64,000 bases of DNA from Pseudomonadota bacterium (GCA_018241525.1 JAFEDR010000009.1:806001-870000); one strand, 5' to 3'. Counted from the first letter of the stretch, positions 8,541 to 16,957 are shown. Notes: a model not told the origin generated them from the letters alone. Translations and numbers: made by a program.

Positions 8541-9520
8541 TCCGCTGCGAGACCCGCATCGAGCGCTGGGAGCTCATCGAGCCGTTCGCGACCGCGCGCG
8601 ACTCCATCACGCACATTCCGGTGCTGGTCGCCCGGCTGGAGGATGCCGGCGGCCGCGTCGGCTGGGCGGAGGCGGCCGGGGTCGACTACGACGGCGAGAC
8701 GCCGGAGTCGATGGCGGCCGAGATCGCCGCGCTGGGTGCGACGCTGCCGGAGGCGCTCGACGGCGAGGCGCTGCGCGCGCGCCTCCCGGCGGGCGGCGCG
8801 CGCAATGCGCTCGACTGCGCGCTGTGGGACCTGCGCGCCAAGCAAAGCGGCGTCGCGGCCGCCGAGCGCGCCGGCCTCGCGCCGCTGCGCCCGGTCACGA
8901 CGGTGCTGACGCTCGGGCTCGCGGACGAGGCCGCCACGCGCCGCAAGGCGCGCGCCGCGACCGCCTATCCGATCCTGAAGCTCAAGCTCGACGCCGAGCG
9001 CCACGTGGACATCGTGCGGATCGTGCGCGAGGAGCATCCGCACGCCCGGCTGATCGTCGACGCCAACCAGGCGTGGACGCGCGTGCAGCTTGAGCGCCTG
9101 CTGCCGCCGCTCGCCGCGCTGGGTGTCGAGCTCATCGAGCAGCCGCTTGCGCGCGGCGACGACGCGGCGCTCGAGGGCCTGCGCTCCGCCGTGCCGCTCG
9201 CGGCCGACGAGTCCTGCACCGACGAGGCTTCGCTCGCCGGGCTCTGCGGCCGCTACCGCTACGCGAACGTGAAGCTCGACAAATGCGGAGGGCTCACCGA
9301 AGCGCTGGCGATGGTGCGCCGCGCCGGCGCGCTCGGGCTCGGCCTCATGGTCGGGAACATGTGCGGCACCTCGCTCGCGATGGCGCCGGGATTCCTGGTG
9401 GCACAGTCCTGCGACTACGTCGACCTCGACGGGCCGCTGCTGCAGCGACTCGACCGCGACCCGGCGATCCGCTTCGAGGCCGGGCGCATGGAGCCGCCCG
9501 ACCGGCGGCTGTGGGGCTGA
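8537..9520 (+). CDS. dgcA: Enolase-superfamily N-acetyl-D-glutamate racemase DgcA
   Basis: A 327-residue enolase-superfamily enzyme starting with GTG 8537 inside the dgcN stop (GTGA). Acid-base lysine pattern KLKLD lies in PILKLKLD, metal ligands fall in DANQAW, ELIEQP and ADESC, and the second general base lies in NVKLDKCGG, the layout of the muconate lactonising/dipeptide epimerase subgroup. Without the neighbour it would be called an L-Ala-D/L-Glu epimerase. Paired with dgcN it is more likely the second step of D-glutamate use, and a later deacylase to free L-glutamate would be encoded elsewhere. Confidence 0.8.
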   Translation: MIRCETRIERWELIEPFATARDSITHIPVLVARLEDAGGRVGWAEAAGVDYDGETPESMAAEIAALGATLPEALDGEALRARLPAGGARNALDCALWDLRAKQSGVAAAERAGLAPLRPVTTVLTLGLADEAATRRKARAATAYPILKLKLDAERHVDIVRIVREEHPHARLIVDANQAWTRVQLERLLPPLAALGVELIEQPLARGDDAALEGLRSAVPLAADESCTDEASLAGLCGRYRYANVKLDKCGGLTEALAMVRRAGALGLGLMVGNMCGTSLAMAPGFLVAQSCDYVDLDGPLLQRLDRDPAIRFEAGRMEPPDRRLWG

Positions 9521-9523
9521 GCG

Positions 9524-9937
9524 CTACTGCAGGCCCGGCTTCTCGTAGGCGCGCAGGTTGGTCGAATAGGACTTGCCGGTGGTCTCGTTCTTCACGTTGA
9601 CGAGCGCCCCGCCGTGGTTGCCATTGCGCAGCGGGTTGAGATCGACCGAGACGCGGTCGCCGGCGTTGAGCACCTTGCGGTCCCAGCCGCCGCGCGTCAG
9701 GTTGCCGGGGCTCGTGAGCTCTAGCGACCACTGCACCGGCGCCTCGCCGGCGGCACCGTCGGCGTTCACCCACAGCACGACGTGCGGATTGGTCCACTGG
9801 AATTCCTTGACCGTGCCGGTGATCGTCACGGTCTTCGCGAAGTCGAACATCGCGAAGGAGTGATGCGCGAGCGCCGGCCCGGTGATGGCGGCCAGCACGG
9901 CGCAGCTGATCCAGGAGCGGAGTCGCGCGAACTTCAT
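9524..9937 (-). CDS. DUF6152 family exported protein
   Basis: A 137-residue protein. ATG 9937 gives a clear signal peptide (CAVLAAITGPALA) followed directly by HHSFAMFD, the hallmark of DUF6152, then TVTITGTVKEFQWTNPHV, SLELTSPGNLTRGGW and GDRVSVDLNPLRNG. The family is a small periplasmic beta-barrel domain, probably OB-like, of unknown role. The N-terminal His-His after cleavage could bind metal, which is my inference. It is the last gene of a minus-strand group with a secreted unknown and two DUF6644 membrane proteins. Confidence 0.85.
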   Translation of the reverse strand: MKFARLRSWISCAVLAAITGPALAHHSFAMFDFAKTVTITGTVKEFQWTNPHVVLWVNADGAAGEAPVQWSLELTSPGNLTRGGWDRKVLNAGDRVSVDLNPLRNGNHGGALVNVKNETTGKSYSTNLRAYEKPGLQ

Positions 9938-9971
9938 CGTCGTACCTCGATGAGAAAGCCGGTGGCCGGTA

Positions 9972-10778
9972 TCACTTCGGCGGCAGCGGGTTGCCGTCCT
10001 CTTGCGGGATCGGGACGTAGATCCAATTGCCGAACTCGTCCTGCCGCGACGACATCCCGCCCTGCAGGCAGACGCCCTCGACGATATCGTACTTGCGCGC
10101 ACGCTGCCGGAAGTAGATCCGGCTGGTCTTCCAGGTCGCCGCCAGCACCCGCGGTGCGGTGATCTCGAGGTCGTCGACCAGCCGGTCGGGCCCGTCGAGG
10201 TGGATGCGCTCCACGATGTGCATGTCGCCGTTGTTCGGCAGTCCGACCGCCTCGCTGACCGCCAGCCAGGACTGCGGCAGGATGCCGATGGTGTCGACGA
10301 CCAGCGTCCCGCCTTCCCAGTGCCCGATCGAATGTCCGTGGAACGTCGGGTCCGGATCCGGCGGATGGCCGCGGCCGTCGGTGTAGATGCGCCGGATGCG
10401 GTTGCCGTCCATCTCGCCGAGCAGCGTCACCCGCCCGGGCGTGAACAGCACTTCGAAGGCGTTGTGAGTGATCAGCATCCAGGCGGGCATGCCTTCCGGC
10501 AGGCAGTCGATGAAGAGCCCGCGCGGCCGGCCGGCCCGCTCCTCGGCGACCATCGCCGCGATCTGCGGGGCGACCTCCTCCCGCCACGGCGTCGGGTCAC
10601 GCTGGATGCGCGCGTCCTGGTCGGAGACGAACGGTGTCCACACGCCGCTCCAGTCGGGCAGCCGCGCGATCGCGGCCCAGTCGCGCGGTCGCGGTGCGGG
10701 GTTGGTCCCGGTGTCCGCCGCCGCCGCCACGCTGGCGACGAATGCGAAGGACAGTGCCAGCAGCCTCGTCAGCTTCAC
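9972..10778 (-). CDS. Secreted protein of unknown function next to DUF6152
   Basis: A 268-residue protein with a signal peptide (LALSFAFVASVAAAADTG). Visible features are an aromatic patch LPDWSGVWTPF, PEGMPAWMLITHNAFEVLFTPGRVTLL, and a repeated beta-strand pattern with FHGHSIGHWEGGTLVVDT and NNGDMHIVERIHLDGPDRL. The GHWEGGTLVVDT and HIVERIHL pattern recurs in secreted proteins encoded beside DUF6152 genes; I know of no assigned function. It ends KTSRIYFRQRARKYDIVEGVC. It lies 34 bases upstream of the DUF6152 gene and is likely cotranscribed. Confidence 0.75.
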   Translation of the reverse strand: MKLTRLLALSFAFVASVAAAADTGTNPAPRPRDWAAIARLPDWSGVWTPFVSDQDARIQRDPTPWREEVAPQIAAMVAEERAGRPRGLFIDCLPEGMPAWMLITHNAFEVLFTPGRVTLLGEMDGNRIRRIYTDGRGHPPDPDPTFHGHSIGHWEGGTLVVDTIGILPQSWLAVSEAVGLPNNGDMHIVERIHLDGPDRLVDDLEITAPRVLAATWKTSRIYFRQRARKYDIVEGVCLQGGMSSRQDEFGNWIYVPIPQEDGNPLPPK

Positions 10779-10806
10779 GGTAATCCCTCCCTGCCCGCCG
10801 GCGGGC

Positions 10807-11310
10807 TCAGTAGCCCGCCAGCATCGTGAACCCGATCCAGCGGCCGGCGGCGACGACCGCGATCCAGATCGCGAGCGAGAGCGCGCCGGCGAGGCGCGCG
10901 GCGCGCGGTACGCGCCCGCCGTCGTCCCAGGCGGCGAGACCGCGGCGCGAGCCGAGGTTGAACACCAGCATATTAAGTCCCGCGAGCGCGAGCAGCAGCA
11001 GCTTCGCGCGGAAATACGTATTCTCGGCGTAGCGCGGCGCGTTCGAGGCGAATAGCAGAAATCCCGAGGCCGCCGCGACCGCGAACGCGCCCCAGGTCAG
11101 CGGCAGCACGTCCGCGGAAAGTCGCGAGAAGCGTCGCTCCCGCGAGGCGAGGCCGAGGAGCCTCAGGTCGACCACCGCGATGGAGCCGACCACCAGCGTG
11201 ATCGCGGCGACGTGCACGCTCTCGATGCACGGGAAGGCCAGCTCGCTCTCGCGGATCCAGGCGGCGAGCGGGGTGTCGTAGAGGGACTGCAGCAGCGCGG
11301 CAACGGCCAA
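10807..11310 (-). CDS. DUF6644 family membrane protein (first copy)
   Basis: A 167-residue integral membrane protein with four predicted helices (CIESVHVAAITLVVGSIAVV, WGAFAVAAASGFLLFA, AKLLLLALAGLNMLVFN and ALSLAIWIAVVAAGRWIGF). The histidine in IESVHV and the short loop NAPRYAENTYFRAK are typical of DUF6644, found next to DUF6152 genes and of unknown function. Conserved helix histidines suggest a haem or metal site, by inference only. A second, shorter relative follows upstream at 11332-11922 in the same orientation. Confidence 0.8.
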   Translation of the reverse strand: MAVAALLQSLYDTPLAAWIRESELAFPCIESVHVAAITLVVGSIAVVDLRLLGLASRERRFSRLSADVLPLTWGAFAVAAASGFLLFASNAPRYAENTYFRAKLLLLALAGLNMLVFNLGSRRGLAAWDDGGRVPRAARLAGALSLAIWIAVVAAGRWIGFTMLAGY

Positions 11311-11331
11311 GTCGGACCTCGGGGCTTCGGA

Positions 11332-11922
11332 TCAGCGGATCAGCGTGTAGGCGATGAAGCGCCCCGCGACGAGCGCCGCGAGCCACAGGGCGAGCGCGAG
11401 CAGCGCCGCGATCCGTGCCGCGGCGCCCGCGCGATGCTCGTCCGGCAGGAGCCGTACGCGGCGCGCGAGTACGATCGTCGCCGCCGAGGCAAGCAGCACG
11501 AGCAGCATCTTGAGCTGGAACGCCGGGTTCGGCAGCGCGCGCTCGGGCTCCGCCGTGATCATCAGCGCGCCGCTTACGAGCAGTACGGGCAAGCCCCAGT
11601 AGAGGCCGGGCAGGAAGCGTGCCGCCGTGCGGGCGAGCGGCAATTCGCGGGCATGCCGCCCGAGCACGCCGATTGTCAGCAGCAGCGACGAGGAGAACAG
11701 CACCGCCACCGCGACGATGTGCAGCGTCTGGATGGCAGGCACCAGCCAGTCGACGTCCTGCAGGACCCGGCTCAGGCTCGTGGCGACGAGCCAGCGACTG
11801 GCGACGGCGATCGGTTGCTCGAGCACGGCTGCGACTTCGTCCGCGCTGCCCCGCCCGCTGCCGGACCGCGCGACCTCCCCTGGTGGCGCGCGCCCCGGAT
11901 CTCGAGGCGCGGCGCCCGGCAT
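11332..11922 (-). CDS. DUF6644-like membrane protein (second copy)
   Basis: Up to 196 residues. The first 30 (PGAAPRDPGRAPPGEVARSG) look non-coding, and the true start may be one of the in-frame GTG codons near VAAVLEQPIAVASRW. The body parallels the downstream gene: a helix with AIQTLHIVAVAVLFSSSL, FLPGLYWGLPVLLVSGALMI, AFQLKMLLVLLASAATIVLA and ALALWLAALVAGRFIAYTL. The shared TLHI/SVHV and AGRxIxxT motifs suggest the two are paralogues that may form a hetero-oligomer. Gap to the next gene is 21 bases. Confidence 0.72.
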   Translation of the reverse strand: MPGAAPRDPGRAPPGEVARSGSGRGSADEVAAVLEQPIAVASRWLVATSLSRVLQDVDWLVPAIQTLHIVAVAVLFSSSLLLTIGVLGRHARELPLARTAARFLPGLYWGLPVLLVSGALMITAEPERALPNPAFQLKMLLVLLASAATIVLARRVRLLPDEHRAGAAARIAALLALALWLAALVAGRFIAYTLIR

Positions 11923-11986
11923 CCTACTGCCGGGACTCCGCCGCTGTCGAACGCGCAGGCCGTGCCGGCACCGCCGGTGAGCCGCC

Positions 11987-12454
11987 TCAGTCGGCCGGCA
12001 GCACCTGGTCCGCGATCTCCCGCAGCCGACGCACGAACTCGAGGTCGGCGTGGTAGTACGCCTGACGCAGCGCCCGGCGCTCGCCCTCGTCCTCGGGCAC
12101 CGACGGTCCGCGCAGCTCGTAGACGAAGCGCAGGAACAGCGCCCGCGGTGCCGGCTCCTCGATCGTGATCGCGAGCGAGCTGCCCTCGTAGCCCGAGCCG
12201 CCGCCGACGGCGATCGTCAGCGACTCCCCCGCCGCCACCGTCGTCCGCTCGCGGGTCGCAACGGGACCACGGCGCAGCTCGTGCTCAAAGCGGCCGTCGG
12301 CGCGGGCGAGTTCGCGGCTCGAGTCGATGCTCGGGTCGAACCACGCCGGCCGCTCCGCCCGGGCCGCGAGGCCGAGCCAGAGCTGCTCGCGCCCCAGCAC
12401 CGGCAGGGCCGGCTGCTCGAGGTCGTTGATCTGCACCAGGTGCTCGTAGCGCAT
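11987..12454 (-). CDS. AtaL-like/DUF1857 SRPBCC-fold protein
   Basis: A 155-residue protein matching the AtaL/DUF1857 group of START-like (SRPBCC) proteins: opening RYEHLVQINDLEQPALPVLGREQLWLGL, then ERPAWFDPSID and a C-terminal long helix (LRQAYYHADLEFVRRLREIAD) that would cap the hydrophobic cavity. Members are small cytoplasmic lipid- or ligand-binding domains of unknown physiological role. It ends the minus-strand pair with the extradiol dioxygenase upstream (8-base gap), so the two are probably cotranscribed. Confidence 0.82.
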   Translation of the reverse strand: MRYEHLVQINDLEQPALPVLGREQLWLGLAARAERPAWFDPSIDSSRELARADGRFEHELRRGPVATRERTTVAAGESLTIAVGGGSGYEGSSLAITIEEPAPRALFLRFVYELRGPSVPEDEGERRALRQAYYHADLEFVRRLREIADQVLPAD

Positions 12455-12461
12455 GGCCCGC

Positions 12462-13253
12462 TCAGGCCGGCCCGAGCATCGCCGCCGTCATGCTGATCGA
12501 GCCGAGCTCGAAGCCGCCAACCGGCAGCGCGAGCGCATCGCCGGACAACCGGCTGCCCACCGTGTAGAGCAGCGGCAGGTAGTGCTCCGGCGTCGGCACG
12601 GCGAGCGGCGCAGAAGGATCGAGCGTCGCGTAGTCGATCAGTCGTTCGTCCTCGCCGGCGAGCAGCGCCTCGCGCACGCGGGCATCGAAGGCCGTGGCCC
12701 ATGCCGGCGGTGCGCTGCCGCCCTGCCAGTCGACGCGGCCGAGGTTGTGCACGATGCCGCCGCTCGCGAGCAGCAGCACGCCCTCCTCGCGCAACGGCGC
12801 GAGCGCGCGGCCGATCGCGTGGTGCACGGCAGGCGGCTGGGAGGCGTCGAGGCTGACCTGCACGACCGGCACGTCGGCCGCGGGATGGGTGTGCACGAGC
12901 ACCGACCAGGTACCGTGGTCGAGACCCCAGTCCGCGCTTGGCCGGGCGCCGAACGCCGCCAGCATCGTCACGAGGCGGCCGGCCAGTGCCGGGTCTCCCG
13001 GCGCCGGGTACTGCACCGCGTACAGCGGCTTCGGGAAGCCGCCGAAATCGTGGATCGTGCGCGGCCGGGCATCGCTCGTCACCAGCACGCCACGCGTGTA
13101 CCAGTGGGCGGACACCGCGACGATCGCGCGCGGCCGCGGGATCGTCGTGCCGAGCGCGCGCCACACGCGCGTGAACTCGTTGTCGGCCAGTGCGTTCATG
13201 GGACTGCCATGGCCGACGAACAGCGAAGGCATGCGGTGCGGCGCGGGGTTCAC
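12462..13253 (-). CDS. DODA/LigB-type class III extradiol dioxygenase
   Basis: A 263-residue enzyme of the 4,5-DOPA-extradiol-dioxygenase group (YgiD/LigB fold), which opens catechols using non-haem iron or zinc. GTG 13253 is preferred because homologues begin a few residues before MPSLFVGHGSPMN; ATG 13232 is the alternative. Candidate metal ligands are the histidines in GHGSPMN, SAHWYTRG and GGIVHNLGR. Other family features are TIHDFGGFP, YPAPGDPALA, DHGTWSVLVH and SISMTAAML. Substrate is unknown; no complete aromatic pathway is nearby. The AtaL-like gene follows after 8 bases. Confidence 0.88.
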   Translation of the reverse strand: MNPAPHRMPSLFVGHGSPMNALADNEFTRVWRALGTTIPRPRAIVAVSAHWYTRGVLVTSDARPRTIHDFGGFPKPLYAVQYPAPGDPALAGRLVTMLAAFGARPSADWGLDHGTWSVLVHTHPAADVPVVQVSLDASQPPAVHHAIGRALAPLREEGVLLLASGGIVHNLGRVDWQGGSAPPAWATAFDARVREALLAGEDERLIDYATLDPSAPLAVPTPEHYLPLLYTVGSRLSGDALALPVGGFELGSISMTAAMLGPA

Positions 13254-13345
13254 GGGAGGTCCTGCGGATGTTCCGGGTGTACCGGCAAGATGGGGGCGGA
13301 GCGCACGCGCGGCAAGGTACCCGGGATGGCCCGCGGTCCGCGACG

Positions 13346-13365
13346 GGCGCAACCCGAGGTTGCCC
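13346..13365 (-). terminator. Short GC hairpin after the small membrane gene
   Basis: GCAACC (13349-13354) pairs with GGTTGC (13358-13363) around a CGA loop, extended by GG/CC across one bulge. It lies about 30 bases beyond the stop of the minus-strand gene at 13392. There is no clear U-tract, so it may only be a stabilising 3' hairpin. Confidence 0.3.
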
Positions 13366-13391
13366 GGGCGGAAACGATCGCGTACCCGCGT

Positions 13392-13679
13392 TCAGCGCGG
13401 CGTGCAGGTCGGAACGGCACCTTTCGCCGGCGCCGCCGGCCGCGGCTGGTCCGGCGGACAAGGCTTGCTTGCTGGCAGCGTCACGACTGGCGGGGCGTTC
13501 GCGTCGATGGGCGGTGAGGCGAGATGCAGGGGTTGCGGCGGACCTGGCGCCGCGGCCGGCGCGCCCGTTTCGTGCGCCGCGAACAGCAGTCGGATCCCGG
13601 CGATCGCGACCAGCGGGATGGCGATCGCCGTGCCCCAGCCGACGAGGCGCTCGAGGGGCGTGATCGTTCGTTTCAGCAT
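13392..13679 (-). CDS. Small single-helix membrane protein of unknown function
   Basis: A 95-residue protein from ATG 13679 (LKRTITPLERLVGWG), with one membrane helix AIAIPLVAIAGIRLLFAAHE at about 17-36 and a Pro/Ala-rich tail ending KGAVPTCTPR. Its orientation is probably N-in, with the tail in the periplasm. No homologous family was recognised. High GC at third codon positions supports it as coding, but with a short length the call remains moderate. It sits between the dioxygenase and the divergent thioesterase. Confidence 0.5.
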   Translation of the reverse strand: MLKRTITPLERLVGWGTAIAIPLVAIAGIRLLFAAHETGAPAAAPGPPQPLHLASPPIDANAPPVVTLPASKPCPPDQPRPAAPAKGAVPTCTPR

Positions 13680-13779
13680 GGTCCCGGACCGGCACCGCAC
13701 GGCGCTTTGCGGCATAGTAGCTCAGCGCGCCACGCCGAGGGCCTGGCGCGGTTCCGCGGTACGCGCTGGGGGTTCCTCG

Positions 13780-14253
13780 ATGACCGAGCTCGCGGACTGG
13801 GATCTTCCCACGCCGCACGTCACCGCGCTGCGCGTGACGGCTCCCGACATCGACGCCTACCGGCACGTCAACAACGCGGTCTACGTGACCTGGCTCGACC
13901 GCAGCGCCTGGGAGCACTCCGCGGCGCTTGGCATCCCGATCGAGCGCTGCCTCGAGATCGACCGCGGCATGGCGGTAGTGCGCAGCGTGATCGCGTACCA
14001 GCGCCCGGCACTCCTCGACGACGAGATTAGGATCGGCACCTGGCTGCTCGCCGCCGACACCAAGCTCCGCGCACGGCGGCGGTTCCAGGTGCGCCGCGCC
14101 GCCGACGGCGCCACCCTCGCGCGCGCCGAGATCGAGTACGTCTGCATCGAGTTGTCGAGCGGCCGGCCGGCGCGCGCGCCCACGGAGTTTCGCGAGCGCT
14201 ATGCGGCGCTCGGGGCCGTCGCCGAGCGCTATCCGCTGCTCGCTCCGCTGTGA
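13780..14253 (+). CDS. Hotdog-fold acyl-CoA thioesterase (4HBT/YbgC-like)
   Basis: A 157-residue single-hotdog protein. The sequence PDIDAYRHVNNAVYVTWLDRSAWEHS contains the 4HBT-type active-site pattern with Asp in DIDAYRHVNN and a downstream helix. The N-terminal strand has TALRVTAPDID, and later strands read IRIGTWLLAADTKLRARRRFQV and IEYVCIELSSGRPAR. ATG 13780 fits family length. Members hydrolyse acyl-CoA or 4-hydroxybenzoyl-CoA in the cytoplasm; the natural substrate cannot be inferred. It is followed 25 bases later by the sialidase-like gene. Confidence 0.86.
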   Translation: MTELADWDLPTPHVTALRVTAPDIDAYRHVNNAVYVTWLDRSAWEHSAALGIPIERCLEIDRGMAVVRSVIAYQRPALLDDEIRIGTWLLAADTKLRARRRFQVRRAADGATLARAEIEYVCIELSSGRPARAPTEFRERYAALGAVAERYPLLAPL

Positions 14254-14278
14254 GCATCGCGCGCCACGAGGGCCGTCC

Positions 14279-15691
14279 ATGACCGCTTCGCCACCCGAGT
14301 CCGAGCGCCAGGCTCCGCAACGCCCCGTGCCGCGTCGTGCCCCACCGCTCGCCCTGCTCTGCCTCGCCGCCTTCGCCGCCGCCGCGGATCCCCTGCCGCC
14401 CGCGCCCGGCGCGACGGTCGTCACCGTCACGCCGGCCGGCGAGTCCGGCACGGAACCCGCCATCGCCGTGAACCCGCGCGACCCGCGCCAGGTCGTCGCC
14501 GCCGCGCCGCGGTTCGCCGCCTACTCGGAGGACGGCGGCCGCAGCTTCACGGCGGTGCGACTCGCGGCCGACGACGCGCCGTCGTTCGGCGACGTCTCGC
14601 TGACCTTCGACGACCGCGGCCGCGCCTACCTCGGCTTCCTGTCGATCGAGCGCAACGGCCTGCCCGGCTACTGGGGGCACGGACCGGGCGCGAACGGCAT
14701 CTACGTGCGCCGCTCCGCCGATGGCGGGCGCCACTGGGACGAGGCGCCGGTGGCGATCAAGGCCTGGCGGGGCGACGAGACCGGCATCGCGCTCGAGGAC
14801 ATGCCGCGGCTGTGGGCGGACACGGGCGCCCGCAGCCCGCACCGCGGCAACCTGTACGCGGCCTGGATCGAGTGGCAGCTGACGCAATCGGTGATCCTGT
14901 ACTCGCGCTCGGTCGATGGCGGCGCGAGCTGGTCGACGCCGCAGCGGATCAGCACGCGCGCGGGACTGCCGCGCGACGACAACGGCGCGGTGGTCGGCCC
15001 GATCGGCACCGTCGCGCCGGACGGGACCCAGTACGTCGTCTGGAACGAGGGGCTCAACATCACGCTGGCGGTGTCGCGCGACGGCGGCCGGAGCTTCGCG
15101 CCCTCGCACCCGGTCGTGGACGTTGCCGCGCCGTACTTCGGGGGCGCCGGGAGCATCCCCGGCCTGTCGCGGGCGATGGGGTTCCCGCAGGTCGGCGTCG
15201 ACCCGCACGGCCGGGCGGTGTACGTGTGCTGGAGCGACTTCCGCCACGGCGACGTCGACGTCTTCGTCGCGCGTTCGGGCGACGGCGGGCGGCACTTCGG
15301 CGCACCGGTCAGGGTCAACGACGACTCGCTGCACGACGGCGCGGACCAGTTTCTGCAGTGGATGGCCGTGGACCCGACTGATGGCGCGATCTACGTGCAG
15401 TTCTACGACCGGCGCGAGGATCCGACCGGGCATCGCACGCGCGTCTCGCTCGCCCGCTCGACCGACGGCGGCCGCACTTTCCGGAACTACGCGTGGTCGC
15501 CCGAGGCGTTTTCGGGCGACACCGCGTTCCTCGGCGACTACGAATGGCTGACCGCGTACGGCGGCCGGGTGTACGGCGTGTGGACCGAGAACGCACCGCC
15601 CGGCTACGCGGCCACACCACGCGCCGCCGGCGGCGCGCGCACGCCGACCGTGGTGCGAGTCGGCACCGCGGACTTTCGCGCGCCGCGGTGA
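14279..15691 (+). CDS. Exported sialidase-like six-bladed beta-propeller with Asp boxes
   Basis: A 470-residue protein. After a hydrophobic N-terminal segment (PLALLCLAAFAAAADP) the mature part shows six Asp-box motifs: SEDGGRSF, SADGGRHW, SVDGGASW, SRDGGRSF, SGDGGRHF and STDGGRTF, spaced through the whole chain as in sialidase/BNR propellers. The arginine triad of true sialidases was not convincingly found, so it may instead be a structural or other glycan-active propeller. It is followed by a GTGA-linked hydrolase gene. Six evenly spread motifs are strong evidence for the fold but not for the reaction. Confidence 0.82.
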   Translation: MTASPPESERQAPQRPVPRRAPPLALLCLAAFAAAADPLPPAPGATVVTVTPAGESGTEPAIAVNPRDPRQVVAAAPRFAAYSEDGGRSFTAVRLAADDAPSFGDVSLTFDDRGRAYLGFLSIERNGLPGYWGHGPGANGIYVRRSADGGRHWDEAPVAIKAWRGDETGIALEDMPRLWADTGARSPHRGNLYAAWIEWQLTQSVILYSRSVDGGASWSTPQRISTRAGLPRDDNGAVVGPIGTVAPDGTQYVVWNEGLNITLAVSRDGGRSFAPSHPVVDVAAPYFGGAGSIPGLSRAMGFPQVGVDPHGRAVYVCWSDFRHGDVDVFVARSGDGGRHFGAPVRVNDDSLHDGADQFLQWMAVDPTDGAIYVQFYDRREDPTGHRTRVSLARSTDGGRTFRNYAWSPEAFSGDTAFLGDYEWLTAYGGRVYGVWTENAPPGYAATPRAAGGARTPTVVRVGTADFRAPR

Positions 15692-15696
15692 CCGCG

Positions 15697-16314
15697 ATGG
15701 AGGCCCCCGACGCGCGCGCCTATCGCAGCTACGCCGACCTCGCGGCCGCGCAGCGGCGTGGCCGCGACTATGAGATCCACGTTGAGCGGCGACCGGCCTC
15801 GGCCGTCGCCGTGCTCGCTCCGCATGGCGGGCGCATCGAGGACGGCACCTCCGAGATCGCCCGTGCGATCGCCGGCGACGAGTTCAACCTCTACCTGCTG
15901 GAGGGCCAGCGGCCGTCGCTGAACTATCGCGCGCTGCACCTGACGAGCCACTGCTTCGACGAGCCCGAGTGCCTCGAGCTGATCGCCGGCTGCGAGGTCG
16001 TGCTCGCGGTCCACGGCTGCGGCGGCCCGGACCCGCACGCGCTGCTCGGCGGCCTCGACCTGCGCTTGCGCGACCGGATCGCGGTGGCGCTCGGCGCCGA
16101 GTCGCTGGTCGCCCACACCGGCGGCCATCGTTTTCCCGCCGTGCATCCGCACAACATCTGCAACCGCGGCGCCCGCGGCCGCGGCGTGCAGCTCGAGATC
16201 ACGCACCCGCTGCGGCGCTCGCGCGAGGCGGTGCGTCTCGCGAGGGCGGTGCGGGCGGCACTGCAGGAGGAGGCGGCGGCGCTCGGCGCCGTCGCCGCGC
16301 TCAGCGCAGGCTGA
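15697..16314 (+). CDS. Poly-gamma-glutamate hydrolase family protein
   Basis: A 205-residue cytoplasmic protein of the phage-derived gamma-PGA hydrolase family (DUF867). Zn-site candidates are in VAVLAPHGGRIEDGTSEIARA, where His-Gly-Gly and a downstream Glu recall the PghP site, in CEVVLAVHGCGG and in QLEITHPLRR. The frame also allows GTG 15688, which overlaps the previous stop. It degrades poly-gamma-glutamate in phages; its chromosomal role is unclear. The 3' end overlaps the convergent cyclase gene by 14 bases. Confidence 0.8.
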   Translation: MEAPDARAYRSYADLAAAQRRGRDYEIHVERRPASAVAVLAPHGGRIEDGTSEIARAIAGDEFNLYLLEGQRPSLNYRALHLTSHCFDEPECLELIAGCEVVLAVHGCGGPDPHALLGGLDLRLRDRIAVALGAESLVAHTGGHRFPAVHPHNICNRGARGRGVQLEITHPLRRSREAVRLARAVRAALQEEAAALGAVAALSAG

Positions 16315-16957
16315 ACGGGCCCGCGGCCGGTGGCGGGCGCTCGACCAGCAGCCGCTGGCGCGCCGGCACGCAGAAGATCCGCACCCGGCCGTCGCGACCG
16401 CGGACCGCGAGGTCCGGCAGCGCGATCACCTCGCGCGCGGCGCCGGGGTCGAGGCGATCGGCGATGCCGGCCGAGAGCAGCACCTCGCCGGCGCGGGCGC
16501 GCTGGCACAGGCGCGCGGCGACGTTGACCGTGTCGCCGATCAGCGTGCGTCGCCGGAACGCCGCCTGGCCGAGCTCGGCGAGCGCGAGCTCACCCGCGTG
16601 TACGCCGACGCCGACGCCGGTGAGCACACCGTGCCGCGACTGCCAGCGCTCGGAGACCGGCGCGAAGCCCGCCACGATGCGGCGGCCCGCGACGAACGCC
16701 GCCGCCTCGGATTCGGGTCCGGGCTCGCCGATGCCGAAGCCCGCCATGATCGAGTCGCCGGCGGAGTGGAACACGGTGCCGCCATCGCGCTCCACCGATT
16801 CGGCGAGCAGTGCGAAGAACTCCTCGAGCAGCGCGACGACCGTCAGCGGGGGCAGCCGCTCGGCCAGCGCCGTATAGCCGCGCAGGTCGGCGAACAGCAC
16901 GGTGCCGCGCACCGTCAGTGCCGCTGACGGTCGTTCGTCGATGATCGTGACTGGCAT
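16301..16957 (-). CDS. Class III adenylate/guanylate cyclase
   Basis: A 218-residue single-domain cyclase making cAMP or cGMP. Metal-binding aspartates are Asp24 (VLFADLRGYT) and Asp68 (FHSAGDSIMAGFG), and the nucleotide pocket motif GDTVNVAARL is present. There is no membrane or sensor domain, so it is a minimal catalytic unit that must dimerise. The first 14 residues lead straight into the fold. Base specificity (ATP or GTP) is not resolvable by eye. It is convergent with the poly-gamma-glutamate hydrolase gene, sharing 14 bases. Confidence 0.9.
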   Translation of the reverse strand: MPVTIIDERPSAALTVRGTVLFADLRGYTALAERLPPLTVVALLEEFFALLAESVERDGGTVFHSAGDSIMAGFGIGEPGPESEAAAFVAGRRIVAGFAPVSERWQSRHGVLTGVGVGVHAGELALAELGQAAFRRRTLIGDTVNVAARLCQRARAGEVLLSAGIADRLDPGAAREVIALPDLAVRGRDGRVRIFCVPARQRLLVERPPPAAGPFSLR

